Shown piece by piece: positions 45,099-56,900 of a DNA stretch of 64,000 nucleotides. The notes beneath the pieces were generated by a model. It had not been told where the DNA came from. It saw nothing but the letters and a program-made list of their open reading frames with translations, and did no database searches. The stretch is taken from positions 609,084 through 673,083 of the forward strand of contig SSNU01000144.1 in NCBI GenBank assembly GCA_012064415.1. The letters are read 5' to 3'. A program made the position numbers and the translations under genes. The DNA is from Gyrodactylus bullatarudis (lineage: Eukaryota > Platyhelminthes > Monogenea > Gyrodactylidea > Gyrodactylidae). Each line of letters opens with the position of its first letter. Positions within the stretch are counted from its first letter, which is position 1.

Positions 45099-47011
45099 TT
45101 AATCTGAGAATAAAATTTCGAAATAGGTCAAAAGATAAAATATAAAATGTGATCCAGCTTCGGTTATCTTTTTAAAAGTTTCTTTAATGGTTTTTTCATT
45201 ATTTGCAGATTCAATTTGGCTTTCTGAAAGTTGAATTAGATCTGGACAAAAGAAAAGGCAAGGACCAAAAATTCCACTTAGTTTGCCTGTTGTCATTCCT
45301 CCATTAAATTCATAGTTTTCATTAATTTCAAGAATTAGTTTAAGAACAAAATTAAGTGTTTTATAAGCATAGTGGTCCAGTTCAGTAAGTAATAGTGTTC
45401 TTTTAGCATTATCTTTTTGAACTTGAAAAAAAAAATAAAAAATAAAGAAACCAACTTACAGTCAAGCTGAGAAATTTCATTGTACAACGAAAAAGGTATC
45501 AGGGAAGATGGAAGAGATTTCAAATATTCAAGCAAAACTGCTGCAGCTAGATCAGGTTCCTTTTGAAAGTCTTTTCTCAGTCCATCATTGTACATATTTT
45601 TCACATCATCGATTAACTTTTGATCAACCTTATTTTGAAATATTTTTTCGTGTCTCAAGTCTAAAAGATATTTAAAGCCGGTAATTTACGATATTTCCTG
45701 ATCGCTTCCGCTGTATCTTTCAAAATCAATGCAATACAATCCCCATCATTGTTTTCAGCAATATAGGATAATTCCATTCCAAATTGCGCATTATGATTGA
45801 ATGAATTTACCCTCAGAGGTGGTAGTTTATTTTTATCTCGAATTTCACCATCAAATCTTCAAATAAGTGCGAAATTGAGAGAAAATATTCAGGTGATGAT
45901 TATTAGAGATTATTAGTGAATATTTTTAGTGAGCAGTAACTAAGCAACATATAGACAAAAGATGATAGTCAGAAAAAATTGCCCAAGCTTTATTATTAAT
46001 CATCTGAAAATATTTTATCCTAATTTGAAGTAACTTAAAATTGGTAATGGGAAGTATTTTTCAAAAATTTAATTGAAATTTGTTGTCTCAAGAAAATTAT
46101 AGAGGTTATTAAATCAATAAATTACTTTACAAGTTTAGCAAGAGAGTGTGTATGTTAATAGGCAATATGCATGAAAATGTAATTAATAAAAGTAGCAATA
46201 ATAAGGAAAAGAAATTAAAACTGATTCGAATAAAATTCAATAAATTCTTACTTTGCAATTGAATGAGGAATACGTAATTTTGATATATCGATAAATTCAT
46301 TCAATTCTTCAAGATGCTTAACGTATGTAACTTTGGGCACAACTTTTGGACTAATCGATAACATTGTTCTGAATATGAAGAAAGTTGCCTTGACAAAAAA
46401 GTTAGGGTAAACAACCAGAAGTTGCTTAAGATTTTTCTTATATGGCTTATCAAATTTTTCGTAGATACTCAGTAACCAATTGATGGAAAGATTAGTTCGC
46501 ATCCCTTGATTAAAAATCACAAGAGTATATTCTTTGTTAACTATTTGCTCCAAGATTTTCTTCACGTATCTGTAAATGTATAACCGAATGCACTCAACTT
46601 ACGATAGTATTCGATTGTAAAGCGTTTCATTATACTCTGGTAAATTACATCCATAAAGAATAAGTGAATTCCTATCTTGTTTGTCAGGAATAAAGTATTC
46701 AATAAGTGCCATCCGGTAAATATCCCTAAATTCGTGATTAATAGTATCCTTTAAACTAATTTCCTAAGATTATTAAAGGTGTTAGAAAATTAAAAGTTAC
46801 AAAATTATGCGAACAACCAAGAGTGGTCTCGAAATTGCATTCTTCAAAAGGGCTTTGCTCAGGCAAACTGGCCGATTCTGATGAAGTATCATCAATATCA
46901 CATTGATCTGTAAATGTAAGAATATGAATATATACTAAATATTTCTATGCCTATACTTTCATCATATTCGAGACCAGTGTGGTTACATGAAATTTCCTCA
47001 TCGGATGACAT
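45099..47011 (-). CDS. CRAL-TRIO (BCH)-RhoGAP protein, p50RhoGAP/ARHGAP1-like, GAP catalytic residues lost
   Basis: Seven exons: 46957-47011, 46801-46907, 46603-46763, 46252-46569, 45856-45690, 45660-45460 and 45421-45099. They give 443 residues, like human p50RhoGAP (439). Introns are 49, 37, 33, 395, 29 and 38 nt. The lipid-binding CRAL-TRIO/BCH domain (about 55-212) contains YTLVIFNQGM, INWLLSIYEKFDKPYKKNLK, VVYPNFFVKATFFIFRTM and ISKLRIPHSI. The RhoGAP domain (about 232-430) contains FGMELSYIAEN, FQKEPDLAAAVLLEYLKSLPSSLIPF, and MTTGKLSGIFGPCLFF. By alignment the arginine finger (IFRRS) is IFQNK, the LKxxLRELP Lys/Arg pair is LLEYLK, and the NLAxVFGP Asn is Lys (about Q278, L313, K317, K383). 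Probably a non-catalytic Rho-family binder or membrane scaffold. Confidence 0.9.
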
Positions 47012-47171
47012 AATAATTTCTTAGCATTTAGGATATATTACCATGCTGAGTTTCCCCGGATTTAATAGCTGTATTCAAATGAATAAAGTTTAATAATTTC
47101 AAACAAAATTTTTATTTTGAGCTTTACTTGATTAGTTGCATTAACAATTTAAAAATTATCACTATTATTTT
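47012..47171. promoter_or_regulatory. Divergent promoter region, RhoGAP-like / AF9
   Basis: A 160-bp spacer between opposed start codons. AT-rich, with no confident core-promoter motif by eye. Confidence 0.4.
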
Positions 47172-50100
47172 ATGCAGGCTAATTATCAAGTTAATCTTAC
47201 TTTGATAACTCAACTCTTTAGATTCTTTTTGTTTTCAAAGTTGGTCATTCGGTTAGGCTTAAAAGTAAACCCACGCCTACGAAAACTCATCATTGGAGAT
47301 GTTTTGTCGATAGCTGGAATCCTAAATATCCACTAAGTGCTTTTGTTCGTAAAGTAAAATTCTGTCTTCATGATACCTTTCCTAATCCAGTACAAAGTAA
47401 TGATTTTAAAAATTATTTTGTATAATAGCTGTACATTCCACTCCTTATTCAATCGAAGAAGATGGTTTTGGAAATTTTCAAATGCAAATAGAAGTCGCCT
47501 TCCTTGACCGTGTTACTAATTTTATTTACGATCTTACCCTTTACGATAACAATGAGCTACATACTTATAGAAGTGTTAGAATTAATCCAAATATGAACGA
47601 ATGGCGTAGTATGACCAATCTTGGTGGTGTGAGTTTTTCTCTCAAACATCTCTTGATTTATTATTAATTGGTTAATTTTTTTAAGATCGTCATACCAAAA
47701 GTTGATTCACACAGTGAAAATCAAAGAGTCATAAAAATTATTCAGTCTTGCCAGAACTTGGAGGAAATGACTCCATTTTCCTTTTCCACAATCACAGATC
47801 CTTATTTAAATTCTCACTTGTTTGGATCTATTGATCAAGAATCATATCATCATAAAAAGAAACATCGTCAGTCGAACAACTATGAGTATTCAGACAACTT
47901 ATCACCTGTTAAAAATCCTAGTACAATCCAGAATAATGTAAGCTTATGCTTTGAGCTTATATTTCAAAAATATACCATGTATGATGACAAATTTACAAAG
48001 AATTCACTATTTCTCTTTTCAATTCAATGTTCATTGCTTAAAAATCAATATTGTCACATAGGCTTCTCTGCTACACAAATTGTAGTCTTTATTCTTGAAT
48101 TTATACATGCTTTTATTTTGAGTAGGTTTGCCTTTCTTATCAATTGTCTCCTAGCTTGAGAAGAGACTTTGAGTAAGTCTTGGTTATAATATCCTTATAA
48201 TTGATATCAATTTGTAGTTTTAATTTATCTAACACCATATAAAATAATCTTCACAACTTCTAATATATAGAATAATCATCGTCATAGTGAAAAGAATTAC
48301 GATCAAATGCCATGGAAATTGAAGCAGAAACTTCGGATGCTTCACGAAGCCGATGTTTTACTCGAAAAAGAGAAAGAAATCAATAAATACGGTAAATCTC
48401 TTGATTAAATTTTTTTTTCAATCTTCCTTGAATTTACCTACGTTTGGTCATTTTATTAATTGATTATTTTCATAAATGATAATTAAATGTACTTAAACAG
48501 CTATTGGAATTAAAAAATGATCGAAATAAAAATTAAACAAATGAAATACCTATATGGAACGTGATATCTTTTATAAAATTTCCAAATTACCATGTTGAAA
48601 GTTGAAAGAAATCCTTTAGATCTTGTATTTGTATTTATATTATATGTTTCATGTTGCAGATAATCAACAGAGACAAAGAAGCATTTCTCCATGCTCCATG
48701 GAAATGAATCCGAATTATGTCAAAAACAACAATAACCAAGATATAACTTCGAGGAATCAAGAAAATAATGGTCGAATTGTCCTCAAGATCTCCCGAAACG
48801 CAATGTCGGTAACGCAGTCTACTGAAAATTCAAATCAAAGCAGCACAGTCCATGAATTTAACAATGCCTCTCCCCCACTTACACAGTCACCATCGAATCA
48901 TTTAGACGATAAGATTGCTAGGAAGGCCAAGAAGAAACTCAAAAAGGAGAAAAAGAAAAAGTTGGCTCAGCAACAACTACAACAACTACAAATGCATTTA
49001 CAACAGGTATGTTTTTTTACATATTTTGCCCAATTCATCTATTTATAAATAAAAAAAGAACGAATCAGATTCCAAGTTACAGACCAATCAAAATATCGAA
49101 TTGACATATTCTCCATCAAAAACTGTTCAACACCCCCATGAGAACAAGTCTCCCGATGAGATCATTGCACCAGTAATAGAGAGAAACCCAAATCTGGAGG
49201 GTAACCATTTGATAAGTCCATTTCCGTTTGATTGCTTTGACGATTCTGATGGTAAGGCTCAAATTGACGAAGGCTCCCCCCTAGTTGATAACTTTGACAA
49301 CGATAGTAATTACTCATACCAATCGAATTTCAATATTAATGTTGTTTCTTCTCAACCTCATCGAAATCCAAATGAGGCCGGTAGTTCCCTTGCTAGTTTA
49401 TCATCCAATGCTTCCTCAAACAAGGCCAAATCGAACAGCAAAACTTTGAGAGTACGTTTTCATTAAACTGATTCCTGACTGTATGCACTATGAAAATACA
49501 TTTTTAATTTAGACATCTGATGAAACCTTGAATAAGAATAAAAACCTGATTAAAAGTATTTCAGAAAAGCCAAATCTCATATCTCCATTACCGAACTCGT
49601 TCAAAGAGAAAGAAAGTATGCTATCTTCAAATGAAAGTTCTACTGAGGAAGATCCGAGACCGGCTTCTTTATCACAAAACGCTGTTAACAATAGTGAATC
49701 AATCAGTGATAAAGATCAAGAACTCTTCGATTTAAATGAAAGTCTTAGCAACCTAGTCTGTTCGCGAGATTTACTCAAAGAGTTTATCAAAATCATATGC
49801 ACAGGGATGAATGATGCCATCAAGCCCATACGAGATAATAATAACCTCTTGAAATTGCTCACCTTTGATTTGAAATTAATGCCCGAGGCTACAATTCAAC
49901 TCTTGAAAGAATTCGTTCTTCGTGAGAAAACCTTGAAGGACAAGGCAGCTATCTCAAGAACCAGCAATGTTCCCTCACGCCAGAAAAAAGAATTAAAATT
50001 ACCCAACCACCAGAGAATACAGCAACAGAGAAATCAACAAGGAAACACCAACAGGATGCAAAGCTATCAAGATAACAGGAAATCCAATCAAATTCTTAAA

Positions 50101-50259
50101 CCGTTTAATCTTGATGTTGGCAGGGATAAGGATAAATCAAAGAAAAAGTTCCCCCCTACAAAATCGAGCAAGCCAGTTGGAAACCTATCCAAACCTGGTA
50201 ATAATCTAGATTCAGAGCTTAGCTCCATCAGTGATACTAGCAGTAGTGATACCAATTAG
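47172..50259 (+). CDS. AF9/ENL: YEATS-domain AF9/ENL homologue
   Basis: Eight exons: 47172-47189, 47222-47396, 47429-47628, 47686-47937, 48271-48391, 48660-49006, 49083-49451 and 49513-50259. They give 742 residues. The YEATS domain (about 7-125) has VGHSVRLKSKP, THHWRCFVD, FVRKVKFCLHDTFPNP, and EEDGFGNFQMQIEVAF. The acyl-lysine cage residues of AF9 (His, Ser, Phe, Tyr, Phe) read H-T-F-F-F. A basic, Gln-rich KAKKKLKKEKKKKLAQQQL segment sits near 350. The ANC1-homology domain (about 575-640) contains DLLKEFIKIICTGM and LLTFDLKLMPEATIQLLKEF; it recruits AF4, DOT1L or CBX8. About 100 basic/polar residues follow it, whereas vertebrate proteins end with it. Role: acetyl/crotonyl-histone reader in elongation complexes. 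The exon 7 acceptor (49082) has an in-frame alternative at about 49058. Confidence 0.93.
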
Positions 50260-50944
50260 AATATTTCGTCAGAGTCCATCTCTAGTCTCTTTTGAGATGG
50301 CCACTGAATAACGAGAAGCCCATCAATTTGTGTTTGGTCCACACGAATCCTTATAAAGATTACTTTTATATTCTCTATCCAATATTTTTTTTTCATAAAA
50401 TGTTTGTATTAAAAAATGAAGAAAACGTCTTTAAAAATCTTGTATTTTCTTCCTTCAATAGTATTATGGTTACTTTGTATATATTTTAATATCATATATA
50501 GCAGACAATATCATAACAAATAGTTATTAACTATTAACAATAATCTTTTTAAAAATTAACTTTAATATGAGTGATTCCCTGTCCTCATACACACTATGAG
50601 AATCTAGAATCAGGTATTGATAAACTAAATGAGATTATATTACAATATGCTTAGTTTTGGCATCAAAAAATACATTTGCAGTACTTTTATTAACTTCATC
50701 AATCCTAGTCTCAAGTTTACCAGGGTTTTGTGATAATTTATAGTTTGATAACTTGGGGGTGTGGGATTCGTTCTTTTTTGTTACTAAAGAAAAAATCTGA
50801 TCTTTGTAAATATAAATTACCATCTGTACATTTTTGGCTACTGACATCAGGGTTTTCGATGAACCAGTAGTTCATTAGTAAACAATAATTATCTTGGCAA
50901 GACAGTGTTAGAAAAAAATATTCAGAAATGATTGGCGCGCGATA
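50260..50944. other. Convergent 3' spacer, AF9 / adhesion GPCR
   Basis: About 685 bp between converging stops, with no coding signal. Frames at 50292-50489 and 50635-50847 are regarded as chance. Confidence 0.45.
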
Positions 50945-53900
50945 TCAAATTAAAGTGCTACACATGATTCCTTGCATGGGAGAGCTGAGAGTACTACGAT
51001 TATCCATAGTCTGCGGATAAAAATGAGTGGTTGCTGTCTGTGGTCTGCCATTATGACTCATGTTGATGAGTGAGTTGGTTTGATTACAACTTGTTTGTAA
51101 GCTCATTTGAGAATTGCAGATGGAACCGTTGGCAACTGGATGATGATAGATTTTATTCATTTGACCTTTTGGAGCTATAGCAAAGGGGGTGTAGCTTCCT
51201 GAATTTGAGGGAACATATGTAAGATTGTCATCGAGAATTATCTGATGTGAATTAGAACTATCTCTCCCGCCGAATGAATCTAACAAGAATTTTTGATTTA
51301 AAAATTTCATACTTTTTTTCCTGAACAAAATCAGCACCAAACTCATAATCTATATACAATTTCAATATGTAAATGTCTGGATTCGCTGCTTGAGAACAAT
51401 CGATATTGAAGTTGAGAAAAAACTAAAAGAATCTCGATCACTGATGATTTCCAAGAGTCAATTGATCAGGGGTAGAAACTCAATGAATGAATTAAAGGTC
51501 AGATATATTCTTACTTCATGCATGTTCAATTAGGAGACAAAATTAACGGCATTGATTTCAAGAAAATAGAAAAAACTTGCTGTGAATCAACACCAATCTA
51601 CCGAGGAGGCATACAAATTAGGCTTTCTTTATTTAAACTAGTTTTACTTTCGAAACTTATTTTGCGTGTTTCTCATGACGGTTGATTCTTGTAGATGGGA
51701 AATAATGCATAAATAGAAGAATCAGTGGAAATTTTCATCAAGAGTTGAAGAATAGAGTAGTCTCTCGACATGAGGCCATTTCTTCATACATAGATTTCCC
51801 TTCATGATTACAATTATTTTAGTAGATCTAATCGGAATAATATCACTCTGTTTTCAATATCATCTAAAAGCCTCATTGCAATTCTGCAATAAGATTCAAA
51901 TCTTAATGAAGCCTATGTATTACTGATTTCTACCAATTATTCGCTCCTTTACTACAAGTAATATTTAATTCAAGATTCCAAAACAGTTTCATCTATCTTG
52001 AGGAATGAAAAAGAACAAAAGCTCACTCGATTGGTAGTCAGAGTCAAAGTTGGAAGCGATGCCAAAAATTTCAGTGTTTATCGAGGACTTTCTCGGTTGG
52101 ATGAGGGTCTGTTCGGTTGAATTTGAATGAATGTACTGGTGTTGTTTATCGTAGTGATGATTGTTTGTTAAATCGATGGGATAATTATTGTTAAACTTCA
52201 AGTTCTGATTGTACAAACTGGAAGATCTGATAAGACGTGAATTGGATTTTTTCTTTCGTCTACACCGACAGGAGAGAACCGACAGTAGGGCACTTCGATT
52301 TTTTTCACTGGAAAATGCAACAAGACACAAAATTGACACTGACGTTATCGCTAGGGAGATTGGTTTCAGTATAAGCATCATTTCTCCATCAAAGAACTGT
52401 ATCAAAATCAAGGAGAATGGAATACCCAGTGTGAACAAGAGCTGGGTCAGAACAACGAAATTTCTGAAATGAAAAAGCGATATTAGGAAGAGAGAGAGAG
52501 AAAAGAAAAAAAAACTTTCAGAGAAGATTCAAACAGAAAAAAATTTGGCCATCTTTGGAATTTCGAAAATGCGAAAAAATTTTATATATTTTGAAAATTT
52601 TAAAAAGTTAAATACTGTTATTTGCGACCAAACTTAGACAAAGAATTCAAATTCATAGGAATTCATGAATGGAAATAATCCAAAATTAAGAATTTCAACT
52701 TTTCTTGAAGATGACGAGTTTCTATCAACCTCTATTGTCAAATTCAAAATTTTCGTGTGAATTATCGAATATCGAATTGCTTTAAATCCTCGAAATCGAT
52801 AAAAACCTTTGAAAAAAGATTGAAAAAGTGAGAAATTGAGGTGTTTGCGTAATTTTAAAAGTAAACATTTTTTTGTCAGATTGTTTTTTTTCTCTTTAAA
52901 CAACTTAATGCCTCATTTCATAATTATAATAGAATCCAAAAATTATTTGTGTTCCTAACTATTCGGCGGATAAAATATTGATTTTTTTGTAAAAATAATA
53001 AATTCTAAACTTTCAAAGCTTCACTAATCATAAACTAAGCATTTTCTGATAGATAAAATCTCGATTGATAAATGACTAAATTGTATAGAGACTATTTAGA
53101 TAGTTTGTGCAGCATTTTAAATAAAAATAGGGTCCAAGAACATGAAATTTTTTCATTTTAAATCTCAAAATTGAATCGTATTTCAAGTTGAAATACAGTA
53201 TCACGTGATAGATTTTGTATTTCGAGAATTGTAACCAGAGAATTCTTAATTATAATCATACTAATAAAGGATACAGCCAGTAGACGGATAGCCAGAGAGG
53301 ATAATATAGAATTCAATTTCAACTTTTTGTAGCTGATGAATTATTATGTGTGTATAGTACCGAATACATATAAATAAAGAGTCAGTAAGAGTATGTGGAA
53401 ATAAACAGAGCTGAAATTTTCAAATAAACATAAAAAAACCAGAATGTTCGTTTGCATGCAGAAAAATCTACATTTTAATGAGATTTCAATCGTGAGAGTC
53501 AATCGTAATCCTGGTTAGATGTTCAAGAGTTATCTAGTTAGTTTTAACCCTTACTATGTCCCGAGTTAGTAACAGTTTTCCTTCAGTCAGAATAAGGATG
53601 AAAGAATAATTCATCTTTTTCGAAGAAATTAACTCAATCCTTTCAGTTAATCTTGCTACAATCTTTAGTAAGAAGGGAAAAACAGAAATAAATGCAGTTC
53701 AAAAAATCCTACATTTATTACACTAATAAATTATTTGAGAAATCAGTTTTAACTTTGAAAGAAATTATATAAATAAAAAGATTAACTGATTTCAAGTGAA
53801 CCGAGGAAAATAAAGCCAATAGAACCAATAAACCAGCCAATAAGATGATGCAAATTTTGTTAATTTATCTAATATATAAAATCAAGCCGGTGTAAGAGTC

Positions 53901-56900
53901 TGACGAGATCCGGCGAAATAAAAGCTTTATCACTAATTATTCGTCTTGTCTTCAAATAATAATAATGAGTTCCAACTCATCACCAGAAACAATAAAATTT
54001 CGTTCGTTCTCAACACTTTTATAGCTTCCAGTCAGCAATCTCAAAATATCTTTGAGGAAATCGGGCAATTGAAGTCGTCTAAAGATCAACTGAATTAACT
54101 AGAAGTCTTGAGAGTGACTTACAGGAAAAAACTCTTTCATTCTTGTATTCATTTGGCATCAATCTTCAAGCAGAAATAACAAGATAGAAAGTTTAATTTC
54201 TCAGAAATATACCAAGATTTCTTTTTCTTCAACAAATTTCCCTGTATTTTTAGATGTAATAGCGGAATTAGAGTGGGTTTCGTAAAAGTGAAAAGAGAGA
54301 AAAATTTCAAGATCACCTCAGAGAGAAGAAATTGAAATGAATGATCGGCAAAGAAGAAAAGTAAACAAGTGAGAAAATCATCATTCTCTCTGCTTTATCT
54401 CCGTTATGATGTTGCTCTGCATTCATTTGGATAGCACACTCATGAAATGAATGAAAGAGAGAATTTGTGAACTTTTTCATCTGATCTGTAGGATAGTGAA
54501 AGATACAGTGTACCTCTCAGTTTCCATCTCTCTCTCTCTCTTTTGGAATAGACATGCTATAAAATGAAAATTTGCAATACGCCTGTACAATCTCAATAAA
54601 AGATGAAGAAAAACAACAACCAAATATATCTCCATCATCGTAATTAATTAGTAATCCGGAAGAAAAATCCAAAGGATGAACAAACCAGGGATTTTGACTG
54701 TAAATATTCAAATAAAGTGATGATGAAAAAATAGATTTTTAGGTTCATTCAAAATTAAATTTATTGAATTTGATCGATAAATTTTCAGATGAAATCAAGT
54801 TCTTGCTATCATAAGAAAGAGTGCAAAATTCTGCGCTGATTGATACCTAGTAGATCAGTAGGAATTTATGTTTAGTCTCTTGACGGCCTTTTAAACCTCA
54901 AAGATGATATTTTTGTTAGTAATTATTAATTTGGTTTATTACTTAAATCAGGGAAACTGATAACTTATCACTGATAAAGGATGATCTTTTTTCTTTTTCC
55001 TCTCAATGCAAGTATATATAGTTTTAAATTACTTATTACTTATCATCATTATTACTTTTGGTCAAAAAAGAAGGCTTGGACCGGGAGATTTAGACAGACT
55101 GAACTACGCATGCAGGCAAAATGGTAAAATTAGAATGAGAACAGGGAAAAATGAATCGAACAAACATCGCATTAAAATGGAGATACGTCAGATGGGGAAT
55201 TTTTCTTTTTCAAACACATACAAAGAATGTTGGAATCGATATTGCTAAGAGAGAATTTGGACACACGTTTATTTTTTATTCAATATCAGCATATGTATGT
55301 AGAATTTAGAAGATATTTTAAAGATTAATAATAAAGTTGGTATTTTGATAGTCATAACTAGAAAACAAAATGGACTATTTCAGTATTGTACGGAAGCAAT
55401 AAACTCACGTTGTTTTATTCAAGCGAATTTTCCTTGTCATCCAATAATTCTTCGATACAACCATGACAACAGATAAAAGTACGAAAATGTTGAAAATAAT
55501 TACAGTAAAGATGGTGCCAATAAGGGGCCAACGATTCTCCCTTGGGCCAATGCATCTAGACAAGAAAAGAATTGCATCAAAATATTTTATTTTACTGGGA
55601 ATTATATTCTAATTCGAAACGAATATACGCCCTCATAACTCTACACAGGCTCTAAACCAACAACGAGTTTATGTTAATTAATTATTGAAGAGTAGTGGTC
55701 AGTAAATTCTTTGAAAAGTTACATGCTAAAGTATTTTGATTGGCAGACCAAAATTATAGTCTCTCATACTCCATAATCAGGAGAACAGGTCAAGATCTAA
55801 CGTTATCTGTTTTATTTATTCATGAGAATAACAAAAGGGAAATCGAAATTCAGAATAGCCCAACTTAGTTTTCTACAGGTTTCGTCTGATAACAAAATGA
55901 TTAGCTTAAAATGCTCACAAGGTACTGTCGAAATATTTGATAGTCTGGTTGTTGTCAGTTTTCTGTTGGCCAATGACTTGATCATCAAAATATTTGTACC
56001 AGAGATAAATTATCACTATCGGTAGGCCATAGCCGAGAATGCAAAGGGGCAGATACCATTTCTTGTTGGAGACCATGTCGAAACCTTTAGTGTAGCACAT
56101 TCTGAATAAATAAATTTTCAATTATTTCATTCGAAAGCATATCAAAAGTACCTATTCAAAGATTCATTCTTGAATCAGGTGGAAATTTACTTTGAAAATC
56201 CACAAAGGATTAATCGTAATCATTTTGAGGAAATGAATAACCGATAAGAGGTTAGTTATCAGCCCTATACTATGAATAATAATAATATTGTTGATATTGG
56301 AAAGAGAAGAAATTGGTTTGAATTCAGGTTCCAAATCTGTGTCAATAGGAATAAGTTGTTGAGGATTTTTATGCATCTCAGAAAAGAAAAGTCTGGGAGA
56401 TGCCCGGATTGAAAAAAAAGAACATATTTAATTGAATAAAAGTTCACGAATTCCTATATCAAGGGACACCTTAAATTTCTATAGGAAATTTATTCAGGGA
56501 TCAATGTGTAGATTTTATATGAATTAATAAAGTTGACTTGATTTAATTACATAAAGATTAGAATGTCAAATGAAAAGTATGCAAATTAATTAAGATGCAT
56601 AGAACAAATTTTGCGATATTAACTAATTAATTTTCACTAGAAATCAGAGAAAGATGGAACGAGTTAGTTAGCAATTCAGTTATTATTATTGTAATATGAT
56701 TTCATTATACCAAATGTAAATAGATGGTGAGAGTATGAAAATGTTGTATTTTATCAGTTTGCTGTAACTGGAAGAGGGTTGGTGTTACTGAAGAATTTGC
56801 ATTTTCTTACTGAATACTGTAGTTTACTAGAGATCTTCTCAGTTCAACTAGATGGAAATAAATACATTTTTTTGATTTATTGTACAGATGATCTGTAAAA

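Larger units (their letters stand above)
52464..55408 (-). other. GPCR intron with foldback relic and embedded astacin-like fragment
   Basis: 2.9-kb intron between the TM5 and TM6-7 exons. It contains foldback copy 4 (about 52.55-53.02 kb), a CTCTCTCT tract near 54527-54542, and the plus-strand frame at 55006-55248. Confidence 0.5.
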
